A stretch of 64,000 bases of DNA from Diaporthe sp. PMI_573 (lineage: Eukaryota; Ascomycota; Sordariomycetes; Diaporthales; Diaporthaceae): NCBI GenBank assembly GCA_021399435.1, contig JAJTUP010000027.1, forward strand, positions 248,001 to 312,000, given 5' to 3'. The notes under the pieces are model-generated. The model saw only the letters and a list, made by a program, of their open reading frames with translations, was not told the origin of the DNA and searched no databases. Positions 25,327 to 35,961 of this stretch are shown here, piece after piece. A program made the position numbers and the translations under genes. Each line of letters begins with the position of its first letter. Position 1 is the first letter of the stretch.

Positions 25327-27147
25327 TTAGCCCTTGTATGGGCTGGGCCCGACCATCAGCTCCGGCTTCACGAGGGTGTCGAACTCCTCCTCAGTCAATG
25401 CCTTGAGCTCCAGCGCGGACTGCTTGAGGGTGAGGCCCTTCTTGTGCGCGTTCTTGGCGACCTTGCTGGCCATGTCGTAGCCGATCTTGGGGTTGAGGCA
25501 GGTGACAAGCATGAGGCTTTTTTGTGACACGGACCGTTAGCTACTCCCCGCGTATAATTCTCGGTACTCCGCCAGGGGGCAGGATGGACTTACGATTCCT
25601 TCATGATGCTGCCAATCTTCTCCTCATTGGCCTGCAGGCCCGCAACGAGGTTCTTCTCAAACGACCGCATGCCGTCCGCCAGCAGACGTGTGCTGTGCAG
25701 CAGGTTGCGGATGACCAGGGGCTTGTAGACGTTAAGCTCGAACTGGCCGTTCATGCCACCGATCGAGCAGGCGACGTTGTTGCCCATGACCTGCGCGCAG
25801 ACCATGGTGAGGGCCTCACACTGGGTTGGGTTGACCTTTCCAGGCATGATGCTGGAGCCAGGCTCGTTCTCGGGCAGGATGAGCTCTCCAAGACCGCACC
25901 GAGGGCCGCTGCCCAGGTACCTGATGTCCTGGGCAATCTTGTTCAGCGACGCAGCCAAGGTGTTGAGGGAGCCGTGCGCCTGCACGATGGCATCGTGGGC
26001 CGCCAGGGACTCGAACTTGTTTGGCGCCGTCTCGAAGTGTGTGCCCGTCGCCTTGGACACCTCCTCGGCGATGGCCTCGGCAAAGCCCTCGAACGTGTTG
26101 ATGCCGGTGCCGACGGCGGTGCCGCCCTGCGCCAGCTGGCGCAACTCGGGCAGGCTGGACTCGACCCTCTTGACGCTATAGTCAAGCTGGGCCACGTAGC
26201 CCGAGAACTCCTGGGCCAGCGTGAGGGGGGTAGCATCCTGCAAGTGTGTCCTGCCGATCTTGATGATCTTCTTGGCCTCAAACTCGTCGACCTTGTTCTG
26301 CAGGGCTTCCCTCAGGCTCTTCAGGCTCGGGATGAGCTCGCCCTCGATCTCGAGCACGGCGGCGATGTGCATGACGGTGGGGAAGGTGTCGTTAGAGCTG
26401 GCGGAGCGGTTGACGTGGTCGTTGGGGTGGACGGGCTTCTTGGAGCCCATCTGGCCGCCCAGGATCTCGATGGCTCGGTTGGAGATGACCTCGTTGGCGT
26501 TCATGTTGGACTGGGTGCCGGAGCCGGTCTGCCAGACGACCAGGGGGAAGTGGTCGAGCAGCTTCAGGTCGGCGACCTCCTTGGCAGCCTGCTGGATGGC
26601 CTCGCTGATCTTGGGGTCTAGAGAGCCGCGGTGTAAGTCTGAGTGAGCTCGGAGGGGTGGACTGGCTCCCGGTTCTTTGGTTCTTGGTTCAGGGACTCGA
26701 CATACCGAGGCCATATCGCACGTTCACCTTGGCCGCAGCGCCCTTGAGAATACCGAATGCCTTGATTATGGGCGGGGGCATGCGGTCCTGGGGCTGGTTG
26801 ATGCGGAAGTTCTCGAGGGACCGCTCGGTCTGGGCGCCCCAGTACTTGTCGGCGGGGACCTGGATCTCGCCAAAGGCATCGCTCTCGGTTCTGGTGGAGG
26901 CAGCCATTCTTAGGGACGAGGCGTGGAATTGTCTCGTGGAGGTGAACGGAACAGTTGCGGCTCGAGAAGAGGAGGAGACGGCAGGCTCATTGCCTCGCTG
27001 TTGGCGGCCAACCACAGGCGCGGAGTGGGAGGCTGCGGAGCTCGGGAAGCATGTGCTCATGGCCCTCAGGCCGTTACCCCTCGGCCTAGCCAGCCCGCGC
27101 ATGGCGGAGCCGGAGGCGCATGATGATCGTACAGCCGAAGAAAGCAT
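25327..27147 (-). CDS. fum1: fumarate hydratase (class II), mitochondrial and probably cytosolic
   Basis: Three exons: 27147-26706, 26617-25594 and 25516-25327; introns 88 and 77 nt; 551 residues. It converts fumarate to malate in the TCA cycle. Residues 1-80 are basic and rich in Ser, Ala and Arg with almost no acids, a mitochondrial leader, ending FHASSLR just before [15 protein letters not shown]. That methionine (codon 81, ATG at 26907) begins the mature-like sequence and could start a 471-residue cytosolic form. The catalytic region has [24 protein letters not shown] and the family signature [11 protein letters not shown] at about 401-411. The last exon supplies [13 protein letters not shown] and the C-terminal helices. 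A plus-strand 365-codon frame here is antisense shadow. Confidence 0.97.
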
Positions 27148-29345
27148 TCTGCGCTAAAAGAAAAGGAATGGGAATTGGGGCAAATCAGAGTCAGTCGGAG
27201 CAGCTGTCGGCCTCGTCTTCCTATCTAGTCAAAACAAATACCTCAAAAAAAAAAAAAGGGGATCTCAGCCGGGTTCTGCGCTTCGAAGCTGGCCGGAGCT
27301 CTGCTGGAGAAAACGCCAGCTGGGGGAGCTCGGGCCACGGAGCAGCTCCCCAAGTCTGCCCGACCTCGGCAGAAACCGGACGGAACGGAGAAGAATTCGG
27401 GACGGAGAGGACGGGCCAGAGGAGCGTCCACGGGTGTTAGTAACGCCGCCATCTACCCACCGCCTTTCAATCCTGCAGCAAGCGAGTGAGATGTCAAGAA
27501 AGCCACGGTGAAATCGGGGTGCACAGATTCGCACCGATTGGACAGGCACACATTGACAGGCCGCCTGGCTGTGTCTCAAATGGACCAACAATTAGCCGAC
27601 ACACCACCACGACGAGAAGCCCTGGGACATCCGGTGGTGCGCAGTCCTCCACACCAACTGTCGTCATGTACTACGAACCTTCTTGACTCACTCGGCTGAA
27701 TAGAGACACGCCGACCTGCACTGCAGACGCACACATTGAAGCTGATAGGCTTGGACGGTTACACAAGAGCAACGGCAGACTGATATCGGGAAGGCCTGTC
27801 CGCCTTGGCGGTAGGGCGCGTGTGCGGTCGCGTGCTCGCAACTAAATTACGAGTCTAGACCGGCAGCGTGGGAAGAATCCGGGGAAGGCATGTTGTTGTG
27901 CGGCAGTTGATCAATACTTACGTTCCACGGACACCGTCTGTCAACGACACTACTACAAGGTAGGCAAAGAGCAGACTGGGTCCAGGAACATGAACGCCAA
28001 AGTATGCAAATCCCAGCAGCAGCAGCAGTGACACGATGGGATGCTGAGAAATGTGGTCACAAATCCGGCTGCTTACAAAACAATTGAGCATCTCCAACGG
28101 GATGAGGTAACGACGGCTGGGCGGGAGACGGAGGGTGTGAGACGGGGCGAGGACAGTGCCAGAAATCCCAGCGCGCTTGTTCGGAAGGCAGGGATTTCAT
28201 GGAATACTCCAGCCCGAAACCGTTTTCAGTGGAGCACGTCAGGACCAATACGACGCAGAGCTCTGGCGGGCACAGCAAATCTTGCCGCGTCCCGTCAGGC
28301 CCGTCCGAGCCGGCCAGACCAGATCCAGCCTTTCCCGCCCCGGCTCCCCCCAAACCAGAGGTGTACTTGTCGCGCGACGACATGCCTCTTCATAACGACG
28401 CGAGGTTCCCCAGATCTGTTGGGCGAGTTCACGCGGCAGTTGCAGATCTAGTCAAGTAATGCCTCCCGCGGCCCCGGACTTGTCACACTCGCAAAACAGC
28501 CCGGCGAGCCCACTTGCCACGCCTTTTTCGCAGAAGGACCCCTTTCAGCCCAGCACCGGCTGCTTGTCACTTCGAGGTACCGTGGCAGATTTTGACCCTC
28601 TGGCCAATCAGCGCCAGCGGCCTGATCACGAAAGGAATAGCGCGGATTGCACCATCGATGGCCCTGATGAACTCACATCGCATCGCCGTGCCATCGTCGC
28701 CTGCCACAGCCTGTCCTGGCCAGATTGCGCCATCGCTCGGCCTGCTTCACTCGCCCACGCCCCTCACAGTACCTCGCTGCGGGCACGATTCGGGCCATGT
28801 CCTGTATCAGGTTTGTACTCGATCCAGCGCCTTCTCTTCACTGCTCTCGGCCGCCCAGGGGGGGGGAGGCCCATTATTCATGCTGGAACGTTGTGTCTAA
28901 GTCTGCCTGGCCTGTGTCTGTTCTCCGTCGGGCGCGAGCCGCTCCTCCCATGGGGACCATGGCCCAATATTAGAGTAGGCGTAATTCCGGAACCAAATAG
29001 GTTGATTTGTGATTTCTCACCCCCCGTCTAATCCCATTCCTGCCTGTTCTCGTCTTGTGCGGACCCAAGCGACCGAAGTTAAAAAAGAAAAACCCCTTAA
29101 GAAGAAGCACGACTGCTGCTGGATTCTTCCTCTGTTCCATTCACCTGCGAGATCATATTGCCCAACAACCTCCCTTCATAAAATCATACACTCAGCTCTG
29201 AGCTGCCTCGCCAACACTTGCTGCTGTGCTTCCACGATCCGGGACCCAGGCCTGTGTCTTAACTCCACAAACCCCATATTCGATTTTTCAGATACTCCTC
29301 TTCTTTGTCAGAGAATCGAGGAATCAGAAGAGTAGGCATTTCGAC
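27148..29345. promoter_or_regulatory. 2.2-kb divergent intergenic region, FUM1 / PAPS reductase
   Basis: No gene was recognised despite several open frames of 80-190 codons, which are low-complexity translations of GC-rich DNA. A run of 13 A is at about 27244-27256 and a TGACTCA (Gcn4/Cpc1-type) word is at about 27686. The last 200 bp, pyrimidine-rich, should be the PAPS reductase leader. Confidence 0.45.
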
Positions 29346-30374
29346 ATGGGCAACTTCTCCCACTCAGACTCCTCCTCCTCCTCCCTGTCCTCCCTGGGGA
29401 CCTCGCCTCGCTTGAGCGCCCTCGACACAAAATCCGACACACAATCATCATCATCATCATCATCTACCGAGGACATCGAATCCGGCTACGCATCCGCAAC
29501 GTCATCCACAATGACGCTGCCCGCCGTGTCCTTCTCCCCCTACCACCTGAAGTGGCTGAACAGCCAGCTGGAGAGCATGCACCCCATGGACATCCTACGC
29601 TTCGTCAAGGTTCTCTTCCCCAACCTTTACCAATCAACGGCATTCGGCCTCACGGGGCTCGTCACACTGGACATGCTGTCCAAGCTGCAAAAGGAGAACC
29701 CCAACTCCCAGAATGTCGACATGATCTTCCTCGACACCCTGTACCACTTCAAGGAGACGCACGAACTCATAGACCGGGTGCGAGCAAGATACCCCAACGT
29801 CAAGCTCCACATCTTCAAGCCCGACGGATGCGACACCGTGCAGGACTTCGAGGCCACGTACGGCGAGAAGCTGTGGGAGGTCGCGTCCGAGCTGTACGAC
29901 TGGTACGCCAAGGTGGAGCCGCAGCAGCGCTCATACACGGAGCTCAACGTCGCCGCCACCCTCACGGGCCGGAGGCGGTCGCAGGGCGGACAGCGCGACC
30001 AGATCCCCGTGATCGAGATCGACGACGAGAGAGGCGTTGTCAAGATCAACCCCATGGTGAACTGGAGCTTCGACCAGGTGCAGCAATACATCAAGGAGAA
30101 CGACGTGCCCTACAACGCGCTCCTCGACCAGGGGTACAAGTCCGTCGGCGACTGGCACTCGACCTCGCCCGTCAAGGCGGGCGAGGATGAGCGGGCCGGC
30201 CGATGGAAGGGCCAGAACAAGACCGAGTGCGGCATCCACAACAAGAAGTCCCGCTACACCGAGTACCTCGAGGAGCTGGAGCGCAAGCGCAAGGAGGAGG
30301 CGCTGGCCCAGGCTTTCCAGGAGAATACGGAGCGGCAGACTGCAGTCTCGCCCGCCGTCCAAGTCTCATCGTAG
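29346..30374 (+). CDS. phosphoadenylyl-sulfate (PAPS) reductase
   Basis: Single exon, 342 residues, start at the first ATG of the frame (GACATGGGC). It reduces PAPS to sulfite with thioredoxin in sulfate assimilation (yeast Met16; the filamentous-fungal locus names differ, so no symbol is given). After a Ser-rich N-terminal 60 residues the family sequence begins: AFGLTGLVTLDMLSKLQ, the FLDTLYHFKETHELID segment, and a C-terminal KTECGIH motif at about 292-298 whose Cys is the catalytic nucleophile. The two extra Cys pairs of bacterial APS reductases are absent, which points to PAPS rather than APS as substrate. A Ser tract early in the protein is encoded by a TCA repeat. Confidence 0.95.
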   Translation: MGNFSHSDSSSSSLSSLGTSPRLSALDTKSDTQSSSSSSSTEDIESGYASATSSTMTLPAVSFSPYHLKWLNSQLESMHPMDILRFVKVLFPNLYQSTAFGLTGLVTLDMLSKLQKENPNSQNVDMIFLDTLYHFKETHELIDRVRARYPNVKLHIFKPDGCDTVQDFEATYGEKLWEVASELYDWYAKVEPQQRSYTELNVAATLTGRRRSQGGQRDQIPVIEIDDERGVVKINPMVNWSFDQVQQYIKENDVPYNALLDQGYKSVGDWHSTSPVKAGEDERAGRWKGQNKTECGIHNKKSRYTEYLEELERKRKEEALAQAFQENTERQTAVSPAVQVSS

Positions 30375-32220
30375 CTTGACCCCCGGGCACACCTTCGTCT
30401 GAATGGGTGTATCTCTCGCCCAGACAACGACTTTGATGATGAATTTCAACGAGCATAGCACTGGCTTTCTTTGTTTTGTGCGGTGGTATCCTCGCGCCGC
30501 AGGGCAACCGCGTTTAGGAGTCTCGGGGGGGGGAGGGTTTCGGGATGGTCCATACATGGTCTGGCGTTTGGTGCATAATTGTTGATTCCCATGCCATGCC
30601 TTCTCTCATAGCACATCGTCCCGAGATGGATGGCTCATAGAAATATTTATAGAGCAGTCAAGAAGAACAGACAAAAGCAAAAAATTATCTTTTTACCTAC
30701 CAAAGAGTGCGCCCCATCGCGCCATCAAGTGAGTTTCTGTGACTCAACACCATGGGAGTGGACAGGCAGCCTAGCCGTCCATACACCTCGGCCTCACACC
30801 ACCCGGCCGCCCGCCCGCTGGAGGGGGACTCCAGTCACGCACACACGTCCCCATCCGACTAGAAACCCTAGGGTTGGGTAGTGCGTGCTCACTCTTGTGT
30901 CAAATGTCGCCATCGAACTAGGGGGCGGATGGCTCGGTCGGTCGATGTCGTGATGCCGGGGGTTGGTCGAGCGATGGCCCTCTGGCGGTCCTTTACCGGG
31001 TGGCGGGAAGAAAAAGAGAGGACGTCGGCGGTGGAGACAGCTTCCCGGCGGCAAGCGGACGGGTCTCGGGGAGCCCACATGTGCTGTTCGCAGAGCCGCA
31101 CCGATCGGCTGCACGGCTATCGGGGGAAAAGATGCATAACTTGGTGTGGATTGCGCCATTGGGGTGTGTGCCTGTGCCTGCGCCTGCGGTTTGACGGGTG
31201 GTACCACCCAGTCTGCCAGTGCCACCCACACAAAACCTCAGCCTGCCTCGTTCCGAGCACGTGCGCGTTTTCGGGCCGCACTGTGCCAGGTGGGAGGGGG
31301 CGCGGCTGCCGCTTGGGGATAGACGCGTGGCTGACCAACACGCGCGATGGCCAGGTGCGCTACGGCTCCTACCGAGGTCTGTAGAATGAAGGGTGTAGCC
31401 GGTTGGCTGTCAAAGCGTCCGGTGTATAAGCTATTCCAACATCAAGTCCGATGACACCCACAATATTCAATCCCGCTGGCTATGTTTCTACTATCAAGAT
31501 CTAGATGGAGACATATGTTAAACGGAAACGCTCATTAAGGTGTAGGCACTACACGTAGGGAGTTACCCTAGACTTCACGTAAGGAGTTACCCTAGACTTA
31601 GTGCTAGTGGCGTACGCGCCGAAAGATGAGTTTAGTGGCCGTGAGTCGATTTTTTAGGCTGTTTTAAGACCCTAACTTCATACCTCTGCATTACCCTTAT
31701 TTCTTACCAAAAAAGTATGTAACCTAGTTCATTAGATAGCCTGATTTCTGAAGTTTATCTGTATTTAGTTTGGTTACTGTCAGGGTTAGGGTTGGCTGGT
31801 TATTTAAAGTCAAAGATAGTGGGTCCGAGGGCCGAATTTTCCGGCCTCCCTTTCTGCGCACCAGAGCCAACCTACGTGTGTCTGCGGGTGAGATGATGTC
31901 AGAGGGACTGTGAGGAGGGCTGACAGAAGCCCACTCAAATTCAATGCAAAGTTGTCCGAACCACTCTCAATCGTCCCAACTCGCCTCCAGGCACCCTGCT
32001 GCGACCCTGCCACACACACACACTGCTGAAGGCACTAACCTTCAGAACAAATATAATAGGTGACAAAATAGTCTTAAAAGTATAAATTCTGGTGCCTTTT
32101 AGGTAGCCAGAGGTGTATAAATACCAGGCATCAAGGGGGGCAAAGAGGTTTCGATGAGGTTCTTAAAAGTACACATCCGGGCTCCGTAGCAAGTCAAAAA
32201 TGACCATTGTATACCATTTG
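30375..32220. other. 1.8-kb intergenic region with AT-rich island
   Basis: No protein gene. From about 31430 to 32220 the base composition falls sharply in GC compared with both sides; it holds a 24-bp tandem repeat and a CAGGGTTAGGGTT word at 31781. The island may be the decayed remnant of a transposon, but no open frame or terminal repeat is left to prove it. Confidence 0.5.
31552..31599. repeat. 24-bp tandem duplication
   Basis: Two adjacent 24-bp copies (31552-31575 and 31576-31599) differing at one base, each ending GAGTTACCCTAGACTT. Confidence 0.95.
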
Positions 32221-32311
32221 GCAGGTGTAGCTCAGTGGTAGAGCATAAGATTGCAATGAAGACAGTCTTCAGGTCATCTTGGGGTCCCGTGTTCGAACCA
32301 CGGCATCTGCT
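32221..32311 (+). tRNA. tRNA-Cys (anticodon GCA) with a 19-nt intron
   Basis: The cloverleaf folds completely. Acceptor GCAGGTG pairs with CATCTGC (one G-U), the D arm is GCTC...GAGC, the anticodon stem TAAGA pairs with TCTTG (one U-G), and the T arm is CCGTG-TTCGAAC-CACGG. The anticodon loop reads TTGCAA then, after a 19-nt intron at 32257-32275, A; anticodon GCA is 32253-32255. The intron lies one base 3' of the anticodon, the standard nuclear position. The base after the acceptor stem is T, the discriminator characteristic of tRNA-Cys, followed by TTTT for RNA polymerase III termination. Spliced length is 72 nt. Confidence 0.96.
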
Positions 32312-33447
32312 TTTTGCCCTTCGTCCCCCTTTTTGTTCAGATGAGACAGGTCTTGGGGTCCTGTGCTCGATCCACGGCCGTCCCTGTTTTGTCCTTTTTA
32401 GTGCAATGTGTTGGCAAACAGCCCACAAAAAACTATAGGTAAGGGTCTCCTTGCCTGTCTTGGCCTGATCGGAAGAGCTTCTTCCCGCGCCAAGATGCTG
32501 CACGAAAGTTTGGGAGAAACCTCCATGGACAGCATCACCGTCCATCCTATCGGATTGACCATTAAATGCGTTCATATGTGCTGTTGTAATTCCCCTACCG
32601 GAAAACCCTACCGGTGCCCACAAGTGCGATTGGGCAATCATAAACAAGTTCAGTCTTGTCAGGTCTTCGGTCTGCAGCCCATCTGTAGCAGACTCGACTC
32701 TCGTCCACACATCATAGCTTGCGACCCTACTTCCAAGAACACAAAGCGATTGAAGATAATGTGAGCTGTAAAGATGTCCTCGGAGCTTAAACAGCCAAAG
32801 TGTTTCCCGTCTCCCTGTTTCGAACACGTTTGGATATCGACGAACCCACCATGGCCACGGCCTTCCCCCCTCGGTCAGATCTTCCGAGTGCTAGCTCTAC
32901 TTTCCAGATGAAGCGGCCGTTTTACCTCCGTCCGAGCTCCCCATTGGCGAACCGCAGCGCCCGCCCACCCTGTCAAACATTCAAGCTTAAATCCCCAAGC
33001 TCCGTCGATCACTAGGCTGCGGAGCAGGGAGGCCTTGTGGGTGTGATATCCAGATCGTGGGCAAGGGGTCCCGCGTGAGACGAGTCGTGTCCGCACCCCA
33101 GACTCTGCTGCACCGAGATCAGCCGGTCTAATGGGGTAGTCTAGATGCTGGTGGTGTCCAACGGCAGCTTCGCTACCCGGGCCTTGTCAAGGTTGTAGAC
33201 TTCAGGCTGGAAACCTGCAGGACATGAGGGGCTGTGTTGAGGGTGTCACTAGGTTCCAGGGAGGGCTCCAGGCTAGGGGCGTTGGAGAGATACGCGGATA
33301 TATATGATGTTCGAGGCCCTCTTCGTGGGCGAGGAAGGGTGTTGTATGAGCGTGATAGCTTCGTCTCTCGTCCGTCTTCTTCTTCTTCTTCTCTTCTTCT
33401 TCTTCCACAGGTCCGGTACCATTTTCCCCCAGTCGTCTTCCGCGAAG
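32312..33447. other. intergenic region between tRNA-Cys and the fasciclin gene
   Basis: Apart from the tRNA fragment, nothing was recognised. A 242-codon minus-strand frame (32827-32099) reads straight through the tRNA gene in antisense and is spurious. A TTC/CTT-rich tract at about 33375-33408 precedes the fasciclin start codon. Confidence 0.5.
32347..32377 (+). pseudogene. degenerate copy of the tRNA-Cys 3' half
   Basis: CAGGTC, TTGGGGTCCTGTG, CTCGATCCACGG follow in the same order as the intron end, anticodon-stem 3' side, variable loop and T arm of the tRNA at 32270-32303, with three bases lost and several changed. It has no 5' half and cannot fold as a tRNA. Confidence 0.75.
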
Positions 33448-35401
33448 ATGCGTTTCTCACAAGTATTGTCCACCGCCATCGCGGCCGGCGTTATCACCGC
33501 CGAGCCACTAGCAAACGTGCTCGCCGCAAACAACAACACGCTGAGCACCCTGAACTGTAAGATGTGATCCCGACAAGTCAACCACAGTCAAGGGAAAGAT
33601 GGCTGATTCGTAAACCGTAGCTATTCTGGCCGGCATGCCGCAGTTCACACAGGCCCTGACGACAATTAGCAACATCACAATCCTTGCCCCGTCCAACGAC
33701 GCCTTCGAACAGGCTATGAAGGAGATGCCAAATTTGAGAAACGATATGAACATGTTTACCGCCCTGCTGCAATACCATGTCTTGTCTGGAGTCATGATGG
33801 GAACAGCTTTTACCGAGATGCCCCAGTTTGTTAGCACTTGTCAGTATTATTCTTCTCCTTCTACAGATACCTGTCTTTTATGTTTTGGAATATTCCGGAA
33901 CACATTACTTCAGGACCTATTCAGGACCAGTCGCTGGACTAACTCAATATGTAGTCATGGGAATGCCATTCTCCAGTAAGCAGCTTTTGGATGTAATCTT
34001 TACGTCTTTTAAGAACAAATATGCCCTCTCCTCAGCCTATATAACAGACATTTTACAGGCTGCAGGTTTTGAATCTAGCTGTGGCTACCTTGTGGCTTAC
34101 CTCTTACTGTATCGGTATAAAGCTACTTCTTTGGTTCTTTGATGACTGACTCTTAAATGTTGTAGTGGTTACTGGCAACCAGAAGGTTGAGCTGCTGAAG
34201 ATGAACAATATGGCCATGATCTTCTCTGGCTTCAAGCAGATGAGCAGTGTCACCAAGGCCGACATTGCCTTTGACGGCGGCGTGGTGCACGTCAGTAAGT
34301 GACAGTGGCAGTTTATGGGTTGCTCCTCTTGCCTATTTGGTGAAGTTTTGAAACTCCAGCTACTAACATGCTCCCAGTCGACAAGGTCCTCACCATCCCA
34401 AGTTCCCCGTCCGTGACAGCTACCAACAGTAAGCAGCTTCTAGATACAATGTTAACCCCTTCCAGACGAAACACCTCCCCTCTGTGGCCCTTTGTTTCCC
34501 CTGTTTGTATGAAACTACTCCCTTGGTGCTCTGATAACTGACTCTGAATGCTGCAAGTGGGCCTGACCTCTCTGGCTGGCGCGCTGACGAAGACCAACAT
34601 GGTAATGGCCGTAGACAGCTTAACGGACGTAACAATCTTTGCGCCATCAAACCAAGCCTTTGAGAATATCGGTTCTACAGCCGAGAGCGCCTCGGTGATG
34701 GATCTGTCGACCATTCTGAGCTACCATGTCCTCCACGGCGGCGATTCGGCCATGTTCTCGACTAACCTGCTGATGGGTGGCAGCGCCATGTCTGGGACCA
34801 CGATGGCCGTGCCCGGCATGGAAAATATGCCAATGCGAAGGCAGTCGATGACCAGCACGCCAATGACTTTTGCTACGCTCCAAGGTGGCAACATTAACGT
34901 CCGCAGTCAGTATCACTCATCTCCTTCTGCAAATCCCCGTCTTTCATGTTTTGGAATGTTCCAGAGCGCCTCACTTCAGGACCCGTAGCAGGACTAACGT
35001 AATACGTAGTGGAAAATGGCAAGGTCTTTGTCAATTCTGCAATGGTGACCACTGCCGACATCATCGTTGCCAACGGCGTGATCCACGTTATAGACAAGTG
35101 AGGCTTTCTCATCCCTGCCCCTCTTCAGAGGAACAACTTGCTGACTTGGTCTTTTCTTCCCTTCTTCAGCGTGCTCAACCCTATGATGGCTGGTGCCACG
35201 CCAAATCCAACTGCCACAACCCAGACACCCGCTTTCTCCGGGGCAACGCCCGTGCAGGAGGCGCCATTCACCTCTGGTGTCATGCCCACCACGACCATCA
35301 CGGCGGGCGGCATGACTGGTGGTGCTGGTGTATTCGCCGCCCTGCCCACCGCTGCTATCCTGGGTGCTGTAGGAGGTGCCGCGCTGTTGGCAGGGTTGTA
35401 G
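33448..35401 (+). CDS. secreted fasciclin (FAS1) domain protein, two domains, probable GPI anchor
   Basis: Eight exons: 33448-33556, 33621-33839, 33955-33975, 34166-34294, 34378-34428, 34558-34905, 35010-35097, 35170-35401; 398 residues. Residues 1-26 are a signal peptide (MRFSQVLSTAIAAGVITAEP). Two FAS1 domains follow, each with its own hallmark: NITILAPSNDAFEQAM and LLQYHVLSG in the first, VTIFAPSNQAFENIG and ILSYHVLHG in the second. After a Thr/Pro/Ala linker the protein ends in a small hydrophobic tail (AAILGAVGGAALLAGL), as in GPI-anchored cell-surface adhesins. FAS1 proteins mediate adhesion; substrate unknown. Four of seven introns belong to two repeated intron families (see separate entries). 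Exon 3 is only 21 nt. All introns but the last are phase 1. Confidence 0.85.
33840..33954 (+). mobile_element. introner-like element, family A, copy 1 (fasciclin intron 2)
   Basis: 115-nt intron. It aligns along its length with 34906-35009, sharing the blocks TCTCCTTCT, TGTTTTGGAAT, ACTTCAGGAC and GGACTAAC, and has an 11-nt internal duplication around CAGGACC. Whether it moved as an intron is inferred from the presence of copies in another gene. Confidence 0.7.
33976..34165 (+). repeat. related intron, family B, copy 1 (fasciclin intron 3)
   Basis: 190-nt intron. It shares the first eleven bases GTAAGCAGCTT and the last 40 or so (CTAC...TTGGT.CT.TGAT.ACTGACTCT.AATG.TG) with 34429-34557; the middle differs and is longer. 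Confidence 0.6.
34429..34557 (+). repeat. related intron, family B, copy 2 (fasciclin intron 5)
   Basis: 129-nt intron, ending in a CAAG acceptor. Similar at both ends to the intron at 33976-34165 although the two sit at different places in the fasciclin domains. Confidence 0.6.
34906..35009 (+). mobile_element. introner-like element, family A, copy 2 (fasciclin intron 6)
   Basis: 104-nt intron, roughly 80 percent identical by eye to 33840-33954 over its alignable length, and clearly similar to 41484-41594 (CCCCGT.TTTCATG, TTTGGAATGTTC, GTAGCAGGACTAACGT). The branch site lies in the shared ACTAAC. Confidence 0.75.
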
Positions 35402-35961
35402 ATGTCCTTTTGGAGGACTGGTACCAGATAGGGCGAAGCCTTCCCTTCCCGTGTCTGTTCTGTGGGAACTTTCAACCCACGGGCAGGTTCCACGAAAAGC
35501 AAATACTTAATCGCCTGGAAGGCTGGAAGGAGCAAGTAAATCTCCCGGAAAAAATTGGTCTATATGATAATGTTAATGGCTCTTGGACACTCGAGTACTG
35601 TAGAATCACACTTGAATGATAACACTTGAGTTGACGCGGAAGCCAGACTCAGCCGTAAAGTCTGCAGAACAGACTCATTTTGCATTTAAAATGTCGAATG
35701 GTCACATCACACAGGTCATTGAGGACTGCAGACCTCTCCTCTGGGGTTGAATGTGAAACCGTGCTTTGCTTCGTTCGGCATGTCCTCGGGCTACAGGATA
35801 CGGCGTGCTGTGCCCAGTTGCGCAGTGTGGACATAGAACGCAGTGGAAACAGATTTAGAGCTGGCGGTGGAATCTTTCCATTGCTGACCGTCTATCTACA
35901 CAGCGCTTCCCGGATGTCGAAGCTCGCGCGACCCGTCTTCTCCCACTTCGGCACAGCCCAT
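35402..35961. other. convergent intergenic region
   Basis: Holds the 3' ends of the fasciclin gene (+) and the small mitochondrial protein gene (-). Nothing else recognised. Confidence 0.5.

Noticed and set aside
25524..26621. 365-codon plus-strand frame opposite fumarase
   Set aside because: Antisense shadow; it crosses fumarase exons and an intron without any protein-like pattern.
28459..29031. 190-codon plus-strand frame upstream of PAPS reductase
   Set aside because: Low-complexity Pro/Ser/Arg composition, no homologue recognised, and it lies in the expected promoter and leader.
31781..31795. GGGTTAGGG as evidence of a chromosome end
   Set aside because: Only two units, flanked on both sides by ordinary genes; at most an interstitial trace.
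32099..32827. 242-codon minus-strand frame
   Set aside because: Reads through the tRNA-Cys gene and its degenerate copy in antisense; the segments resembling known proteins are translations of tRNA sequence.
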